From Ilumatobacter coccineus YM16-304 (GTDB lineage Bacteria; Actinomycetota; Acidimicrobiia; Acidimicrobiales; Ilumatobacteraceae), in contig NC_020520.1 in the NCBI RefSeq assembly GCF_000348785.1, positions 2,480,001 through 2,544,000 on the forward strand: DNA of 64,000 nucleotides, written 5' to 3'. The stretch's first letter is position 1. Every line of letters starts with the position of its first letter. Positions 33,841 through 42,905 of this stretch are shown here, piece by piece. The notes beneath the pieces were generated by a model. The model was given only the letters and a program-made list of their open reading frames with translations. It was not told where the DNA came from and ran no database searches. The position numbers and the translations under genes are program-made.

Positions 33841-34760
33841 CCGCGCGAGCCGATGGCGCGAGCGACGCCGACGCCGTCTTCGATCGGGCGGCTGCCTTCG
33901 TGGCCGAGATGTGGCGCCACCACGGACCCAGCTCCGAGATGCACGTCGGCGATCTCGCCTGGGGCACCTTCGGCCGCTGGCCGAGCCGACTCGGAGCAGT
34001 GCGTCTGTGGTCGGACGGCGCAGGTCGACCGCAGGCGCTCACCATGTACGACGGCACACGCGTCTGCGACCTGGTGGTGCGCCCCGGACGGGCGGGCACG
34101 GAGGCAGCCGAGCAGGCGGTGGACTGGGCCGAGCGGGTCTGCGCAGCGACGGCGACCGGTGGCGAGTCGGTCGACCTCCGGGTGGGGCGACGGGTGCAGT
34201 CGCCCGAGGTCGTCGACCTCCTCGACGCCAGGGGCTTTCGACGCGACGCCACCGGTGTCCCGGCGATGAGTCGAGCGATTGCGGCCGCCGACGTCGACGT
34301 TCCCGTCATCGCCGACGGGTATTCGATCCGGCCACTCCACCCCGACGATCTCGTCTCGCGCGTCCATGCGTTCAACGGGGCGTTCCCCGGAGAAGCACTC
34401 CGTGTCGACGCCTACCGAGCGCTACGAGGTTGTCGGGTGTACGACCCGCGCCTCGACGTGGTCGCCGTCTCGCCCGCGTCGGAGGTCGTCGCCTTCGCGA
34501 CGCTCTGGCTCGACACGCACAACGGCGTCGTCCAGATCGAACCAGCGGGTTGCCATCCCGATCACCGGCGCCTCGGCCTCACCCGGGCCGTGATCCTCCA
34601 CGCCCTTCGCCGATCGGTCGAATCGGGCGCCACGAGCGCCCTCGTCCGCCACGTCAGCACCAACACCGCGGCCCGAGCGCTCTACGAATCGTGCGGGTTC
34701 ACCACCGTGTGCGAGGCCACCGGCTTCACCAAGACGCTTCGACCGGCCGCCGTCGGATAG
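33837..34760 (+). CDS. GNAT-family N-acetyltransferase
   Basis: A 307-aa protein whose C-terminal half (residues about 155-300) is a GNAT domain: PAGCHPDHRRLGLTRAVILHALRR is the acetyl-CoA pyrophosphate loop and NTAARALYESCGFTTV the following strand-helix. The N-terminal half is a diverged second GNAT-like domain without the binding loop. It is translationally coupled to the WYL regulator (ATGA). The acceptor is unknown. Confidence 0.85.
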   Translation: MTARADGASDADAVFDRAAAFVAEMWRHHGPSSEMHVGDLAWGTFGRWPSRLGAVRLWSDGAGRPQALTMYDGTRVCDLVVRPGRAGTEAAEQAVDWAERVCAATATGGESVDLRVGRRVQSPEVVDLLDARGFRRDATGVPAMSRAIAAADVDVPVIADGYSIRPLHPDDLVSRVHAFNGAFPGEALRVDAYRALRGCRVYDPRLDVVAVSPASEVVAFATLWLDTHNGVVQIEPAGCHPDHRRLGLTRAVILHALRRSVESGATSALVRHVSTNTAARALYESCGFTTVCEATGFTKTLRPAAVG

Positions 34761-34787
34761 CTCGCGACAGGTCGGCAGGGGAGTCGG

Positions 34788-35645
34788 TCAGCGGGGTGCC
34801 CAGGCTGCGTATCGACCGTCGGCGCGGCGGTCGAGGTGGAGGTCGAGGCCGAAACACTCGCTGAGCGCCGGCGCGGTGAGTGTGTCGTCGATCGGGCCGG
34901 CGGTCATGAGCTGGCCGTCGCGGATCATGGCCAGATGGGTGACGCCGGGTGGAATCTCGTCGACGTGGTGCGTGACCATCACGAAGGGCGGGGCGTCGGT
35001 GTTCTGAGCGAGCCCGGCGAGCGTGGCCACCAACTCCTCGCGGCCACCGAGATCGAGCCGCGCCGACGGTTCGTCGAGCAACACCACCGCCGGGTCGTTC
35101 ATCAGGGTGCGCGCGAGGAGTACCCGCTGCTGCTCGCCCGACGACAACGTTCCGAAGCGCCGGTCGCTCAGGTGGCCCACGTGCATCGTGTCGAGGCACT
35201 CGTCGGCGCGGGCGTCGTCGGCGTCGTCGTAGCGATGCCACCAGGGCTCGAGCGCGGCGTGGCGGGCGGTGCGCACGACGTCGTGGGCGACGATGTCCTG
35301 ACGGAGCTGTGCTGCGAGCGCCGCGGACGCGTAGCCGATGTTGCGGCGCAGTTCGCGCACGTCGGTCTGACCGAGCCGCTGACCGAGCACTTCGACCGTC
35401 CCCGACATCGGATGGTCGTACATCGCCATGATCCGCATGAGCGTCGTCTTGCCCGAACCGTTGGCCCCGAGAATCACCCAGCGCTGATCCGATTCAACTT
35501 CAAGGGAGATTCTGTCGATGATCAAGACGCCGTCACGTTTCACGACGATGTCGGCCACGCGAAGCGCTGCCGTTGAGTTGTCGACGGGGGTGGTCACGTG
35601 CACAGCCAACCACGTCGTGAGACGTGCACAGAAACCGATCAGCAT
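34788..35645 (-). CDS. ABC-type ATPase (stand-alone)
   Basis: A 285-aa ATP-binding cassette with Walker A LGANGSGKTT, Q-loop, signature LSSGEQQR, Walker B AVVLLDEPSA and switch VTHHVD. The pattern is close to ATPases of the ModF/molybdate-like or YlmA type that occur without a permease; none is adjacent. The start is uncertain: the ATG at 35645 is given, but the ABC domain begins near ALRVADIVVKRDG, and GTGs at 35603 or 35597 would remove 14-16 poorly typical residues. It converges on the GNAT gene and is divergent from the M23 peptidase gene. Confidence 0.85.
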   Translation of the reverse strand: MLIGFCARLTTWLAVHVTTPVDNSTAALRVADIVVKRDGVLIIDRISLEVESDQRWVILGANGSGKTTLMRIMAMYDHPMSGTVEVLGQRLGQTDVRELRRNIGYASAALAAQLRQDIVAHDVVRTARHAALEPWWHRYDDADDARADECLDTMHVGHLSDRRFGTLSSGEQQRVLLARTLMNDPAVVLLDEPSARLDLGGREELVATLAGLAQNTDAPPFVMVTHHVDEIPPGVTHLAMIRDGQLMTAGPIDDTLTAPALSECFGLDLHLDRRADGRYAAWAPR

Positions 35646-35685
35646 GACCCGAGTCCGAGCCCGCCGAGAACTACGCTCCCCACTG

Positions 35686-37116
35686 ATGCGCGCCCCTCAG
35701 TCTCTACGTCGTGGTCGGCGCGCTCCGACACCGACGAAGACCGAGGCACCCGGCAACGGCGGACGGTGGTCGACGCCACAGCGCCTCGTGGTGTTGCTGC
35801 TCGCGGTCGCCTGCGGCATCGGTGTGGCACCCGGTCTCGGGCTCGCACAGAGCGAGACTCCCGCCGAGCAGGCCGCTCGCGAGATCCAAGAAGCGCGCGA
35901 TCGCGCCAACGCGGCTGCCGAAGCGTTCTTCGCTGCCGAGTCGACGCTCGACCTGCTCGAAGAAGAACTCATCGGTCTCGAACGCGAAGAAGAGGTGTTG
36001 CAGGAAGAAGTCACGGCACTGCGCCGTGAAGTCGAGTCCGTCGCCCTGTCGCGTTTCGTTGCGAGCGGAACCAGCGGCATCCCGCTGCTCACCGAGGTGA
36101 GCGCGCCGCAAGACCAGATCCAGGCCGAGGTGTTCGTCGACGTGCTGACCAACACCGGCGCCGACGTGATCGACCAGTTCGACGCTGCCGAGAAGGCGCT
36201 GGTCGGATTGCAGGACCAGGTGGTCGAGCGGCGTGCCGACGTCGAGGCCCAACGTGAAGAACACGCTCGCCTGCGCGACGCTGCGAACGACGAAGTGGTC
36301 CGGTTGCGCGAGATCGAAGAAGAACGACTCGAAGACGAAGCCGTGCAGAAGGCACTCGCCGCGCAGTTGGCGAAGGAACGGGCACGCATCGTCGAAGAGG
36401 CCCGCCTCGAAGCGGAAGCCGCCGCCCGGGCACAGCCGAATCCGGGTCTCGTCGTGCCACCCACGACGGTGCCTCCCACCACCACGGTGCCCGCCGACGG
36501 AGACGACGCTGCGGCATCGGGCCCGGCCGGCGACGACACCGACGGCACCACCACCGACGACGCTCCCGTCGACACGACCCCCGAGACGACGTCTCCGCCC
36601 GTGTCGACGCTGCCCGAGAACTCGGGCGCATCGGGCGGCGAGAGCGGCGGACGAACCGGTGTGGGCGGAGCGGGCAGCAGCCCGACCCCGGTCATCGTCG
36701 GAAGCGGTGACGGTGGGATGTACATCGACGCGATCGTGTGTCCGATCCTCGGCTCGGCGTTCGCCGACACCTGGGGCGCACCTCGCTCGGGCGGTCGACG
36801 CCACGTCGGCGTCGACATGATCGCTCCTCGCGGCGTGCCGATCTACGCCGTCGTGTCCGGCTACGTCACGTTCAAGGCCAACCGTCTCGGCGGCAACGCC
36901 GCATCGCTCGTCGGTGACAACGGCAACCGCTACTACTACGGCCACATGGACAGCTACAACGGCGTGAGCCGACGGGTGACACAGGGCGAGATCATCGCCT
37001 ACAACGGCGACACCGGAAACGCGAAGTACTCCACGCCGCACCTGCACTTCGAACTGCGACCCGGGGGCGGCGTCAACGTCAACCCGTACCCGTCAGTTCT
37101 CGCCGCGGGCTGCTGA
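35686..37116 (+). CDS. Secreted M23 (LytM-type) peptidase with coiled coil
   Basis: A 476-aa exported cell-wall protein. A twin-Arg-rich N-terminus precedes a hydrophobic signal segment (LVVLLLAVACGIGVAPG) ending near LGLAQSE. Residues about 55-255 form a long Glu/Arg coiled coil, followed by a Pro/Thr linker (about 255-345) and the M23 domain with HVGVD (H373, D377) and HLHFE (H452, H454), the zinc and catalytic residues for endopeptidase activity on peptidoglycan. It resembles EnvC/RipC-type proteins used in cell separation. The ATG at 35686 follows TACGCT by 8 nt; the open frame further upstream overlaps the divergent ABC gene. Confidence 0.9.
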   Translation: MRAPQSLRRGRRAPTPTKTEAPGNGGRWSTPQRLVVLLLAVACGIGVAPGLGLAQSETPAEQAAREIQEARDRANAAAEAFFAAESTLDLLEEELIGLEREEEVLQEEVTALRREVESVALSRFVASGTSGIPLLTEVSAPQDQIQAEVFVDVLTNTGADVIDQFDAAEKALVGLQDQVVERRADVEAQREEHARLRDAANDEVVRLREIEEERLEDEAVQKALAAQLAKERARIVEEARLEAEAAARAQPNPGLVVPPTTVPPTTTVPADGDDAAASGPAGDDTDGTTTDDAPVDTTPETTSPPVSTLPENSGASGGESGGRTGVGGAGSSPTPVIVGSGDGGMYIDAIVCPILGSAFADTWGAPRSGGRRHVGVDMIAPRGVPIYAVVSGYVTFKANRLGGNAASLVGDNGNRYYYGHMDSYNGVSRRVTQGEIIAYNGDTGNAKYSTPHLHFELRPGGGVNVNPYPSVLAAGC

Positions 37117-37134
37117 TCTGCGACGATCGGGGTG

Positions 37135-38091
37135 ATGAGCACCGGTGACCTCGATGACACGATCGCTGAGTTCGCCGCCACGCTGTCGGCATCGCTCGAT
37201 GGCGCAACCATCGATCGGCTGACCCGGCTGTCGGGTGGCGCTTCCCGTGAGACCTGGCGGTTCTCGGCCGACGGCACCGATCTGATCGCTCAACGCCAAC
37301 GCCCCGGCGACATCCGCGAGATGCTCCACGAGGCGGCCGTCGTTCGCGCCGCCGGCGACGCTGGTGTGCCGGTGCCGAAGCTGCTCCACGCCGAGCGACA
37401 AGACGACGGTGCGGCGTTCATGATCCTCGAAGCGATCGACGGCGAGACCATCGCCCGCAAGATCCAGCGCGACGACGAGTACCGCGACGCGCGACAGGTC
37501 TTTGCTCGGCAGTGCGGCTCCGCACTCGCCAGAATCCACGCGATCGACCACGCCACGCTCGACGGGCTCGAACCGGTCGATCCGATCGCGTTCTACACCG
37601 ACGTCATCGACGAACTCGGCCAGCCGCACCCCGTGCTCGAACTCGTGCGTCGATGGCTCATCGACCATCGGCCCGAGACGTCGACGCAGTGTCTCGTTCA
37701 CGGCGACTTCCGGCTCGGCAACATCATCGTCGGCTCCGAAGGGCTGCGTGCCGTGATCGACTGGGAACTCGCGCACCTCGGCGATCCGATGGAGGATCTC
37801 GGTTGGCTCTGTGTCAAGGCGTGGCGCTTCGGTGGGGCCCCGCCCGTCGCCGGACTCGGTGAGTACGACGAGCTCTTCGACGCCTATCAGGCTGCGAGCG
37901 GCATCGAGATCGACCCGGACGTCGTGCGGTGGTGGGAAGTCCTCGGCACCTGGAAGTGGGGAATCATGTGCATCTCGCAAGCATCAGCGCACCTCAACGG
38001 CGCCGTCAGGAGCCACGAGCTGGCTGCCATCGGCCGTCGGGTGTGCGAGAACGAACACGACCTCTTCCTCGCACTGGAGGGCCGCTGGTGA
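37135..38091 (+). CDS. APH-family phosphotransferase (acyl-CoA dehydrogenase-linked type)
   Basis: A 318-aa kinase-like protein of the aminoglycoside phosphotransferase fold. LSGGASRETWRF is the glycine-rich nucleotide loop, CLVHGDFRLGNIIV the catalytic loop (Asp) and VIDWELAHLGDPMEDLGW the Mg-binding DxE/D region. Relatives accompany acyl-CoA dehydrogenases in fatty-acid catabolism (ACAD10-type) rather than resistance genes. It overlaps the DUF6285 gene by 4 bp (GTGA), the usual pairing. The GTG one codon upstream is an alternative start. Confidence 0.88.
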   Translation: MSTGDLDDTIAEFAATLSASLDGATIDRLTRLSGGASRETWRFSADGTDLIAQRQRPGDIREMLHEAAVVRAAGDAGVPVPKLLHAERQDDGAAFMILEAIDGETIARKIQRDDEYRDARQVFARQCGSALARIHAIDHATLDGLEPVDPIAFYTDVIDELGQPHPVLELVRRWLIDHRPETSTQCLVHGDFRLGNIIVGSEGLRAVIDWELAHLGDPMEDLGWLCVKAWRFGGAPPVAGLGEYDELFDAYQAASGIEIDPDVVRWWEVLGTWKWGIMCISQASAHLNGAVRSHELAAIGRRVCENEHDLFLALEGRW

Positions 38092-38438
38092 CCGACCCCG
38101 TGAATCCCCACGACGTACCGACCGCGGCGCAACTCGTCGAGTCGGTCCGCGAATGGCTCGAGCGCGACGTGTCGCCGGCCACCGACGGCCGCCTGCGTTT
38201 CCACACGCGCGTGGCGGTCAACGTCTTGGCGATGGTCGAACGCGAGCTCGAACTCGGCGACTCGCACGCGCAGGCCCACGGCGCCCGGCTCGAACAGCTG
38301 GGCATGGCCGACGACGCCGAACTGGCGGCCGCCATCCGCAACGGCGACCTCGACGATCGCCTCGACGAAGTCCGCGGGCTCCTCGCCGCCACGGTCGCCG
38401 ACAAGCTGGCCGTCGCCAACCCGAAGTACCTCGCCTGA
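38088..38438 (+). CDS. DUF6285 family protein
   Basis: A 116-aa all-helical protein (VPTAAQLVESVREWLERDV at the N-terminus, FHTRVAVNVLAMVEREL in the middle). It matches the small DUF6285 partners that follow APH-type phosphotransferases in Actinobacteria and Proteobacteria. The GTG lies inside the last codons of the kinase gene, implying coupled translation and probably a protein complex. The function is unknown. Confidence 0.75.
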   Translation: MTDPVNPHDVPTAAQLVESVREWLERDVSPATDGRLRFHTRVAVNVLAMVERELELGDSHAQAHGARLEQLGMADDAELAAAIRNGDLDDRLDEVRGLLAATVADKLAVANPKYLA

Positions 38439-38470
38439 GCGGCGGGCTGGCTCAGCGCTTCCGGGCTCCC

Positions 38471-39514
38471 TCAGCGCTTTTTCGACAGGGTGACCGGCTG
38501 GCCGGCGGCGAGCTGGCCGCACGCCGCATCGATGTCGGTGCCGCGGTTCTGGCGGACGGTGGCGTTCGCGCCGAGCTTCTCGAGCAGATCTCGGAACGCG
38601 TACACCTTCTTCAGCGGCGTGCCCTTGGTGGGGTAGCCCGGCGTGGGGTTGAGCGGGATGAGGTTGACGTGCGCGCTCGGGCGGAGCTTGCGGCAGAGTT
38701 CGGCGAGCTCCTCGGCGTCGGAGTCGCGATCGTTGACGCCGTCGATCATCGCCCACTCGAAACTCACGCGGCGGTTCTTCACGTCGAGATAGTCGGCGCA
38801 CGCGTCGAGGAGATCGTCGATCGGGTACCGCTTGTTGATCGGCACCAGCTCGTTGCGGAGGGTGTCGTTGGCCGCGTGCAGTGACACGGCGAGATTGACC
38901 GGAAGCGGGAGGTCGCGCATCGCTCGGATCCCCGGCACGAGCCCGACGGTCGAGATCGTGATGTGTCGAGCAGACAGGCCGATGTCGCCGTGGATCCGTT
39001 CGGTCGCCGACCACACCCGTTCGAGATTGGCCATCGGCTCGCCCATGCCCATGAACACGATGTTGCTGACGCGCCGGTTCGACTCGGCGGCACGCTGAGA
39101 CGCACGCACGACCTGCTCGACGATCTCGCCGACGGTGAGGTGACGGGTGAACCCGGCCTGGCCGGTGGCACAGAAGCCACACGCCATCGCGCAGCCGGCC
39201 TGGCTGCTCACGCACACCGTCGCTCGATCGGGGTACAGCATCAGCACGGTCTCGACCCGGCTGCCGCCGTCGAGTTCCCACAGGAACTTGACCGTGTCGC
39301 CCTTGTCGTTGACCGATTCGGTGACCTTGGTGAGCGCGGTCGGCAACTCGCTGTCGAGACGCGCTCGCAGCTTCTTGGGCAGGTTGGTGATGTCGACCGG
39401 GTCGGCGAGCTGCTCGTACAGGCCCGACCACAGCTGGTCGAGGCGGTAGCGCGGTTCGCCGTCGAGCACCTCGCCGAAGGCCTCGCGATCGAGGTCGTAC
39501 AGCGTGGTGGTCAT
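38471..39514 (-). CDS. rlmN: 23S rRNA / tRNA adenine-C2 methyltransferase
   Basis: Radical-SAM enzyme that methylates C2 of A2503 in 23S rRNA and A37 of some tRNAs. The 347-aa protein has the cluster motif CX3CX2C at C108, C112 and C115 (CAMACGFC), GMGEPMANLE for SAM binding, and the second catalytic Cys in DAACGQLA near the C-terminus. The ATG at 39514 overlaps the M3 peptidase stop (ATGA); the open frame further upstream is antisense to nothing but lies inside the peptidase gene. Confidence 0.95.
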   Translation of the reverse strand: MTTTLYDLDREAFGEVLDGEPRYRLDQLWSGLYEQLADPVDITNLPKKLRARLDSELPTALTKVTESVNDKGDTVKFLWELDGGSRVETVLMLYPDRATVCVSSQAGCAMACGFCATGQAGFTRHLTVGEIVEQVVRASQRAAESNRRVSNIVFMGMGEPMANLERVWSATERIHGDIGLSARHITISTVGLVPGIRAMRDLPLPVNLAVSLHAANDTLRNELVPINKRYPIDDLLDACADYLDVKNRRVSFEWAMIDGVNDRDSDAEELAELCRKLRPSAHVNLIPLNPTPGYPTKGTPLKKVYAFRDLLEKLGANATVRQNRGTDIDAACGQLAAGQPVTLSKKR

Positions 39515-41343
39515 GAGCCGATCGAATCGGCGATGTCGACGTAGTCGTCGATGCGTCCGCGCACGACGTCGAGCGAGGCCGTCCAGAAGGCCTCGTCGGT
39601 CACGTCGAGGCCGAACGCCTCGCCGAGCTGCTCCGCGGTGTCCATGCCCGCACGGGAGAGAAGGGTGTCGTACCCGCTGCGGAACCGCTCGGGGTCCTCC
39701 TGGTACTTGGCGAACAGGCCGAGCCCGAACAGCAGGCCGTACGTGTAGGGCCAGTTGTAGAAGTGCGAGCCGTAGTAGTGCGGCTTGAGCAACCACATGT
39801 ACGGATGGGCCGTCGACTGGTCGAGCCCGGCGCCGTAGGCATCGGCTTGTGCCTCGGTCATCATCTCGCACATCTCGGCGGCACTGAGCGTGCGGCGTTG
39901 GCGGCGAGCGAACAGCTCGGTCTCGAACGTGAAACGGGAGCGGATGTCGACCACGACCTGGTTGGTGCCCTGCAGGTCGATGTCGAGCAGCGCCAACCGT
40001 TCGGAGCGGTGTTCGTCGCCTTCGAGGCGAGCGAGACCGGCCTCGACGACGAGCGTTTCGCAGAAGATCGACGCGGTCTCGGCGAGTGCCATCGGCAGCC
40101 GTCGCTGGAGCGACGTGCGATCGGCGAGCGTCGTGTTGTGGTAGGCGTGACCGAGTTCGTGCGCCGTGGTCTGCGCCGATTCGGCCGAGCCCGACCAGTT
40201 GAGCAGCACGAGCGAGCGATCGCCGACGAACGGCATGCAGAACGCTCCGCCGGTCTTGCCGTCGCGAGGGGCGGCATCGATCCACTGCTCGTCGATGGCG
40301 CGATCGACGAGTCCGCCGAGCGTCGGGCTGAACCCGGTGAACGCGTTGCGCACCACGTCGATGCCGTCGTCCCACGACATCGCCCCCGAGCTCACCGGCG
40401 CCGGCGCGACGAGATCCCACCAGGGGAGCGTGCCGCTCTCGTGCTGGTGGAGCCGGGCCTTGGTCTGCATCCAGCGATGGAAATCGGGCAGCGACGCGGT
40501 GACGGCGGCCTGCATGGCGTCGAACGTCGCCCGGCTCACGCTGTTGGCGAACAGCGACGCGTCGAGCGGTGACGACCAGTTGCGGCGACGGTTGACCGCG
40601 TTCGCCTCGCCCTTGATGGCGTTCATCGCGGCCGCCACGGGTACCTCGACGGTCGGCCAGGCGACTTGCTCGGCGTCGTACGCGGCCTTGCGGACGGCGG
40701 GGTCGGCGTGCGTGCCGAGGCCGCGCACGGCCGGCATCGGCAGGCGCTCCGGGCCGTCGGGCAGTTCGACCTCGGCCGACAGTTGCGACGTCACTTCCTG
40801 CTGCAGGCGACCCCACGCTCCGGCGCCGGTGTTGGAGAGTTCGGCGTAGAGGTTCTCCTCGGCCTCCGACATCTGATGCGTCGATCGCTCGACGAGTCGG
40901 CTGAGCGGCCCTTCGTGGTCGGCGGCCTGTTCGCTGACGGCGACGAGCGCGTCGAGATCGAACGAGCTGACCCAGTCGGAGAGCCGAGCCATGAGCGGGC
41001 GGAGCTTCGATTCGACCGGGTCGAGTTCGCTCATGGTCGCCTGTGCGACCTGATCGCGGGAGTTGGTCGACACCGAGGCGTAGATGTAGGCGCCGAGGAT
41101 GTCGAGGTCGGCCGACACGCGGTTGAACTCGGAGATGACGATGTCGGCGGTCTCGCCGGTCGCTTCGGTCACCTCGCCGTCGACCGCACGGATGCCGTGC
41201 TCGTCGAACAACGAGACGAGACGGTCGACGTCGGCGCCGGCGCGCTCCTTCGCGTCGAGGAACGATCGTGACTCGAAGCTCTCGTGGACGTCGGCGACGC
41301 TCCAGCGGGGGAGTGCCTCGTTGTCGGCGGTGGTGTTGCTCAT
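39511..41343 (-). CDS. M3-family oligoendopeptidase (PepF-like)
   Basis: A 610-aa zinc metallopeptidase. The motif HELGHAYHN supplies two zinc His and the catalytic Glu, with the third ligand Glu in the following helix (ETASIFCETLV). The length and domain layout match PepF/oligoendopeptidase F, which clears short peptides in the cytoplasm. The ATG at 41343 is the start; the longer frame adds an unrelated Pro/Thr-rich stretch. The gene is translationally coupled to rlmN. Confidence 0.9.
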   Translation of the reverse strand: MSNTTADNEALPRWSVADVHESFESRSFLDAKERAGADVDRLVSLFDEHGIRAVDGEVTEATGETADIVISEFNRVSADLDILGAYIYASVSTNSRDQVAQATMSELDPVESKLRPLMARLSDWVSSFDLDALVAVSEQAADHEGPLSRLVERSTHQMSEAEENLYAELSNTGAGAWGRLQQEVTSQLSAEVELPDGPERLPMPAVRGLGTHADPAVRKAAYDAEQVAWPTVEVPVAAAMNAIKGEANAVNRRRNWSSPLDASLFANSVSRATFDAMQAAVTASLPDFHRWMQTKARLHQHESGTLPWWDLVAPAPVSSGAMSWDDGIDVVRNAFTGFSPTLGGLVDRAIDEQWIDAAPRDGKTGGAFCMPFVGDRSLVLLNWSGSAESAQTTAHELGHAYHNTTLADRTSLQRRLPMALAETASIFCETLVVEAGLARLEGDEHRSERLALLDIDLQGTNQVVVDIRSRFTFETELFARRQRRTLSAAEMCEMMTEAQADAYGAGLDQSTAHPYMWLLKPHYYGSHFYNWPYTYGLLFGLGLFAKYQEDPERFRSGYDTLLSRAGMDTAEQLGEAFGLDVTDEAFWTASLDVVRGRIDDYVDIADSIGS

Positions 41344-41407
41344 CGGTGTGGTCTTTCTGATCGAAGTGAGGCGGGAGTGTGCGTCGAGGGTCGTCGGGCG
41401 GGACGGC

Positions 41408-42376
41408 TCAGCAGTTGCCGACGCGGTCGGGCGCGTCGCCGGTGCCGGCGTCGACGGTGGTGCTGAATGCGGCATTGGTGGAGTGGACGGTGAAGCCGAG
41501 CTTCTCGTACATGGCGACGGCTCCGGCGTTGTCGGCGTCGACGTAGAGGAGCGCGGTACCGATGCCGACGTCGGCGAGGTGGTCGAGTCCGGCGAGGGTC
41601 ATCTCGGAGCCGAGACCGAGGCCGTGGAAGTCGGGGTCGACGGCGATCACGTAGATCTCTCCGAGTCGACCGTCACCGGCGTCGCTCGTCGAGGTCGCCG
41701 GATCGGGTTGGTGGACCTTCGTCCAACAGAATCCGGCGAGTCGCCCGTCGCGTTCGTGCATCCGGAATCCGTCGGGGTCGAACCAGGCTTCCTGCTGCCG
41801 CAGGCGCAGCGTGTCGATCGTCCACCCACCCTGCTCGGAGTGGTCGGCGAAGGCCCGGTTGTTGACCGAGAGCCAGGCCTCGTCGTCGGCGCCGGGCACG
41901 AACGAACGGGTGTCGATCGTGGCGTGTCGCTCGGTGGGCAGGCTGCGCCGCATCTGATAGAGCGTGCGCCCTTGCACCATGCCCGCCTCGGCGGCGAGCG
42001 CACGATGCGTGGCGGTCGGTTCGTACACCCACCAGTTGACCTCGCCGCCGCCTTCTCGGCGGACGACGTCGAGGGCCGCGTCCATCAGTTCGGGGCCGAT
42101 GGTGCGCATGTCGTAGCGGTGATGCGGATGGACCACGAGTTCGAACGCCAGCGAGTCGTTGCCGCTCGAGATCTGCGCGTAGGCGACCGGATGCTCGTGG
42201 CCGGGCTCCCAGGCGACGAGTCCGGTGAATCCGTCCTGACCACCGCCGACGAGATCGAGGTACAGGTGATCGGAGAGCGGTCGGCGGCCGTCGGCGCGCG
42301 CCGCGGCGTCGAGCAGTTCGGTCACGAGCGCGATGTCGTCGTCGGCCATTTCGCGCTTGATCTCGAGGCACCGCAT
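41408..42376 (-). CDS. mshD: Mycothiol acetyltransferase (mycothiol synthase)
   Basis: Acetylates Cys-GlcN-Ins to finish mycothiol, the main low-molecular-weight thiol of Actinobacteria. The 322-aa protein has two GNAT domains; the C-terminal active one shows EIYVIAVDPDFHGLGLGSEMTLAGLDHL (acetyl-CoA loop), and NNRAFADHSEQGGW is the MshD-specific insert. The ATG at 42376 is chosen because TACCGT ends 6 nt upstream; an earlier ATG at 42412 would place the promoter inside the gene. Mycothiol may serve the TIGR03084 protein at 16212-17036. Confidence 0.92.
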   Translation of the reverse strand: MRCLEIKREMADDDIALVTELLDAAARADGRRPLSDHLYLDLVGGGQDGFTGLVAWEPGHEHPVAYAQISSGNDSLAFELVVHPHHRYDMRTIGPELMDAALDVVRREGGGEVNWWVYEPTATHRALAAEAGMVQGRTLYQMRRSLPTERHATIDTRSFVPGADDEAWLSVNNRAFADHSEQGGWTIDTLRLRQQEAWFDPDGFRMHERDGRLAGFCWTKVHQPDPATSTSDAGDGRLGEIYVIAVDPDFHGLGLGSEMTLAGLDHLADVGIGTALLYVDADNAGAVAMYEKLGFTVHSTNAAFSTTVDAGTGDAPDRVGNC

Positions 42377-42471
42377 GACACCACGGTACCGGTCGCTGTC
42401 GACGGCTGACATCGTGCGATCTCGTGGCTCCGACAGCCGCTTCTCGCTGGGCTGTTCCGCCGCCGGTAACG

Positions 42472-42499
42472 CTTGCGGGGGAGAGGGCGTGGTGTAGAG
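42472..42499 (+). promoter_or_regulatory. Promoter of the candidate small RNA
   Basis: TTGCGG (42473-42478) and TAGAGT (42494-42499) are 15 bp apart. No start codon follows at 6-10 nt, unlike the leaderless genes; a hairpin begins at the expected transcription start instead. Confidence 0.5.
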
Positions 42500-42505
42500 T
42501 TTCCG

Positions 42506-42608
42506 CTACCAGGTTCCCGCCACCTGGTAGGCGCGACAGCTGGGATCCGCCGCCCGGCGTCGCCTGGTGCGACGGTCTCTCTTCGTGAGGGGCCGTCGCC
42601 CGCTTTTT
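42506..42608 (+). ncRNA. Candidate intergenic small RNA, about 103 nt
   Basis: The segment has a promoter-like pair upstream, three successive hairpins and an intrinsic terminator, and no convincing open frame. Hairpin 1 (42506-42530) has perfect 9-bp arms CTACCAGGT/ACCTGGTAG around TCCCGCC. Hairpin 2 (about 42531-42564) pairs GG-CGAC with GTCG-CC with a small bulge. Hairpin 3 is the terminator. The genes on both sides (mshD and a 67-aa protein) are on the minus strand, so no plus-strand gene needs this terminator. It does not match 6S, tmRNA, RNase P or the 6C motif as I know them. Confidence 0.55.
42569..42608 (+). terminator. Intrinsic terminator (13-bp stem, UUCGU loop, T5)
   Basis: GCGACGGTCTCTC pairs with GAGGGGCCGTCGC through 11 Watson-Crick and 2 G-U pairs, loop TTCGT, followed after CCGC by TTTTT (42604-42608). 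It is the strongest intrinsic terminator seen in the window. Confidence 0.8.
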
Positions 42609-42628
42609 CGGGTCGGACCGAGCGATCG

Positions 42629-42832
42629 TCAGCCGCCGGTGCGGACGGCGCGCAGGATGCCGCGCTCGGCACTGCGCAGCTGCCGCTCGGCTTCGTGGAT
42701 CGCCGCCACGAAGTCGTCGCGATCGGTGCCGACGTGGCGATCGGCGAGCGCGGCCACACGGCTGCGGTACTGGGCGACGTTGTCGGCGATCGTGGCGAGT
42801 TCGTGCGCAGTCGATTGCGTCGAGTCGGACAT
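42629..42832 (-). CDS. Conserved-looking 67-aa helical protein, function unknown
   Basis: A short protein predicted to be two amphipathic helices (ELATIADNVAQYRSRVAALADRH and DDFVAAIHEAERQLRSAERGILRAVR) joined by a turn, a helical-hairpin layout. TACGGT ends 7 nt before the ATG, the same leaderless signal used by neighbours, which is the main reason for calling it real. It lies between the candidate small RNA and hisC on the opposite strand. I do not recognise a family. Confidence 0.6.
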   Translation of the reverse strand: MSDSTQSTAHELATIADNVAQYRSRVAALADRHVGTDRDDFVAAIHEAERQLRSAERGILRAVRTGG

Positions 42833-42905
42833 GTCACGGACCGTATCGTCCCGAGCTGATATCGATACCGGTCGGGTGCGGTCACCGTCGATACGCTGCG
42901 ATGTC

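Noticed and set aside
38471-40816. 781-aa version of RlmN
   Set aside because: The extra N-terminal part lies within the M3 peptidase gene in another frame; RlmN proper begins at 39514.
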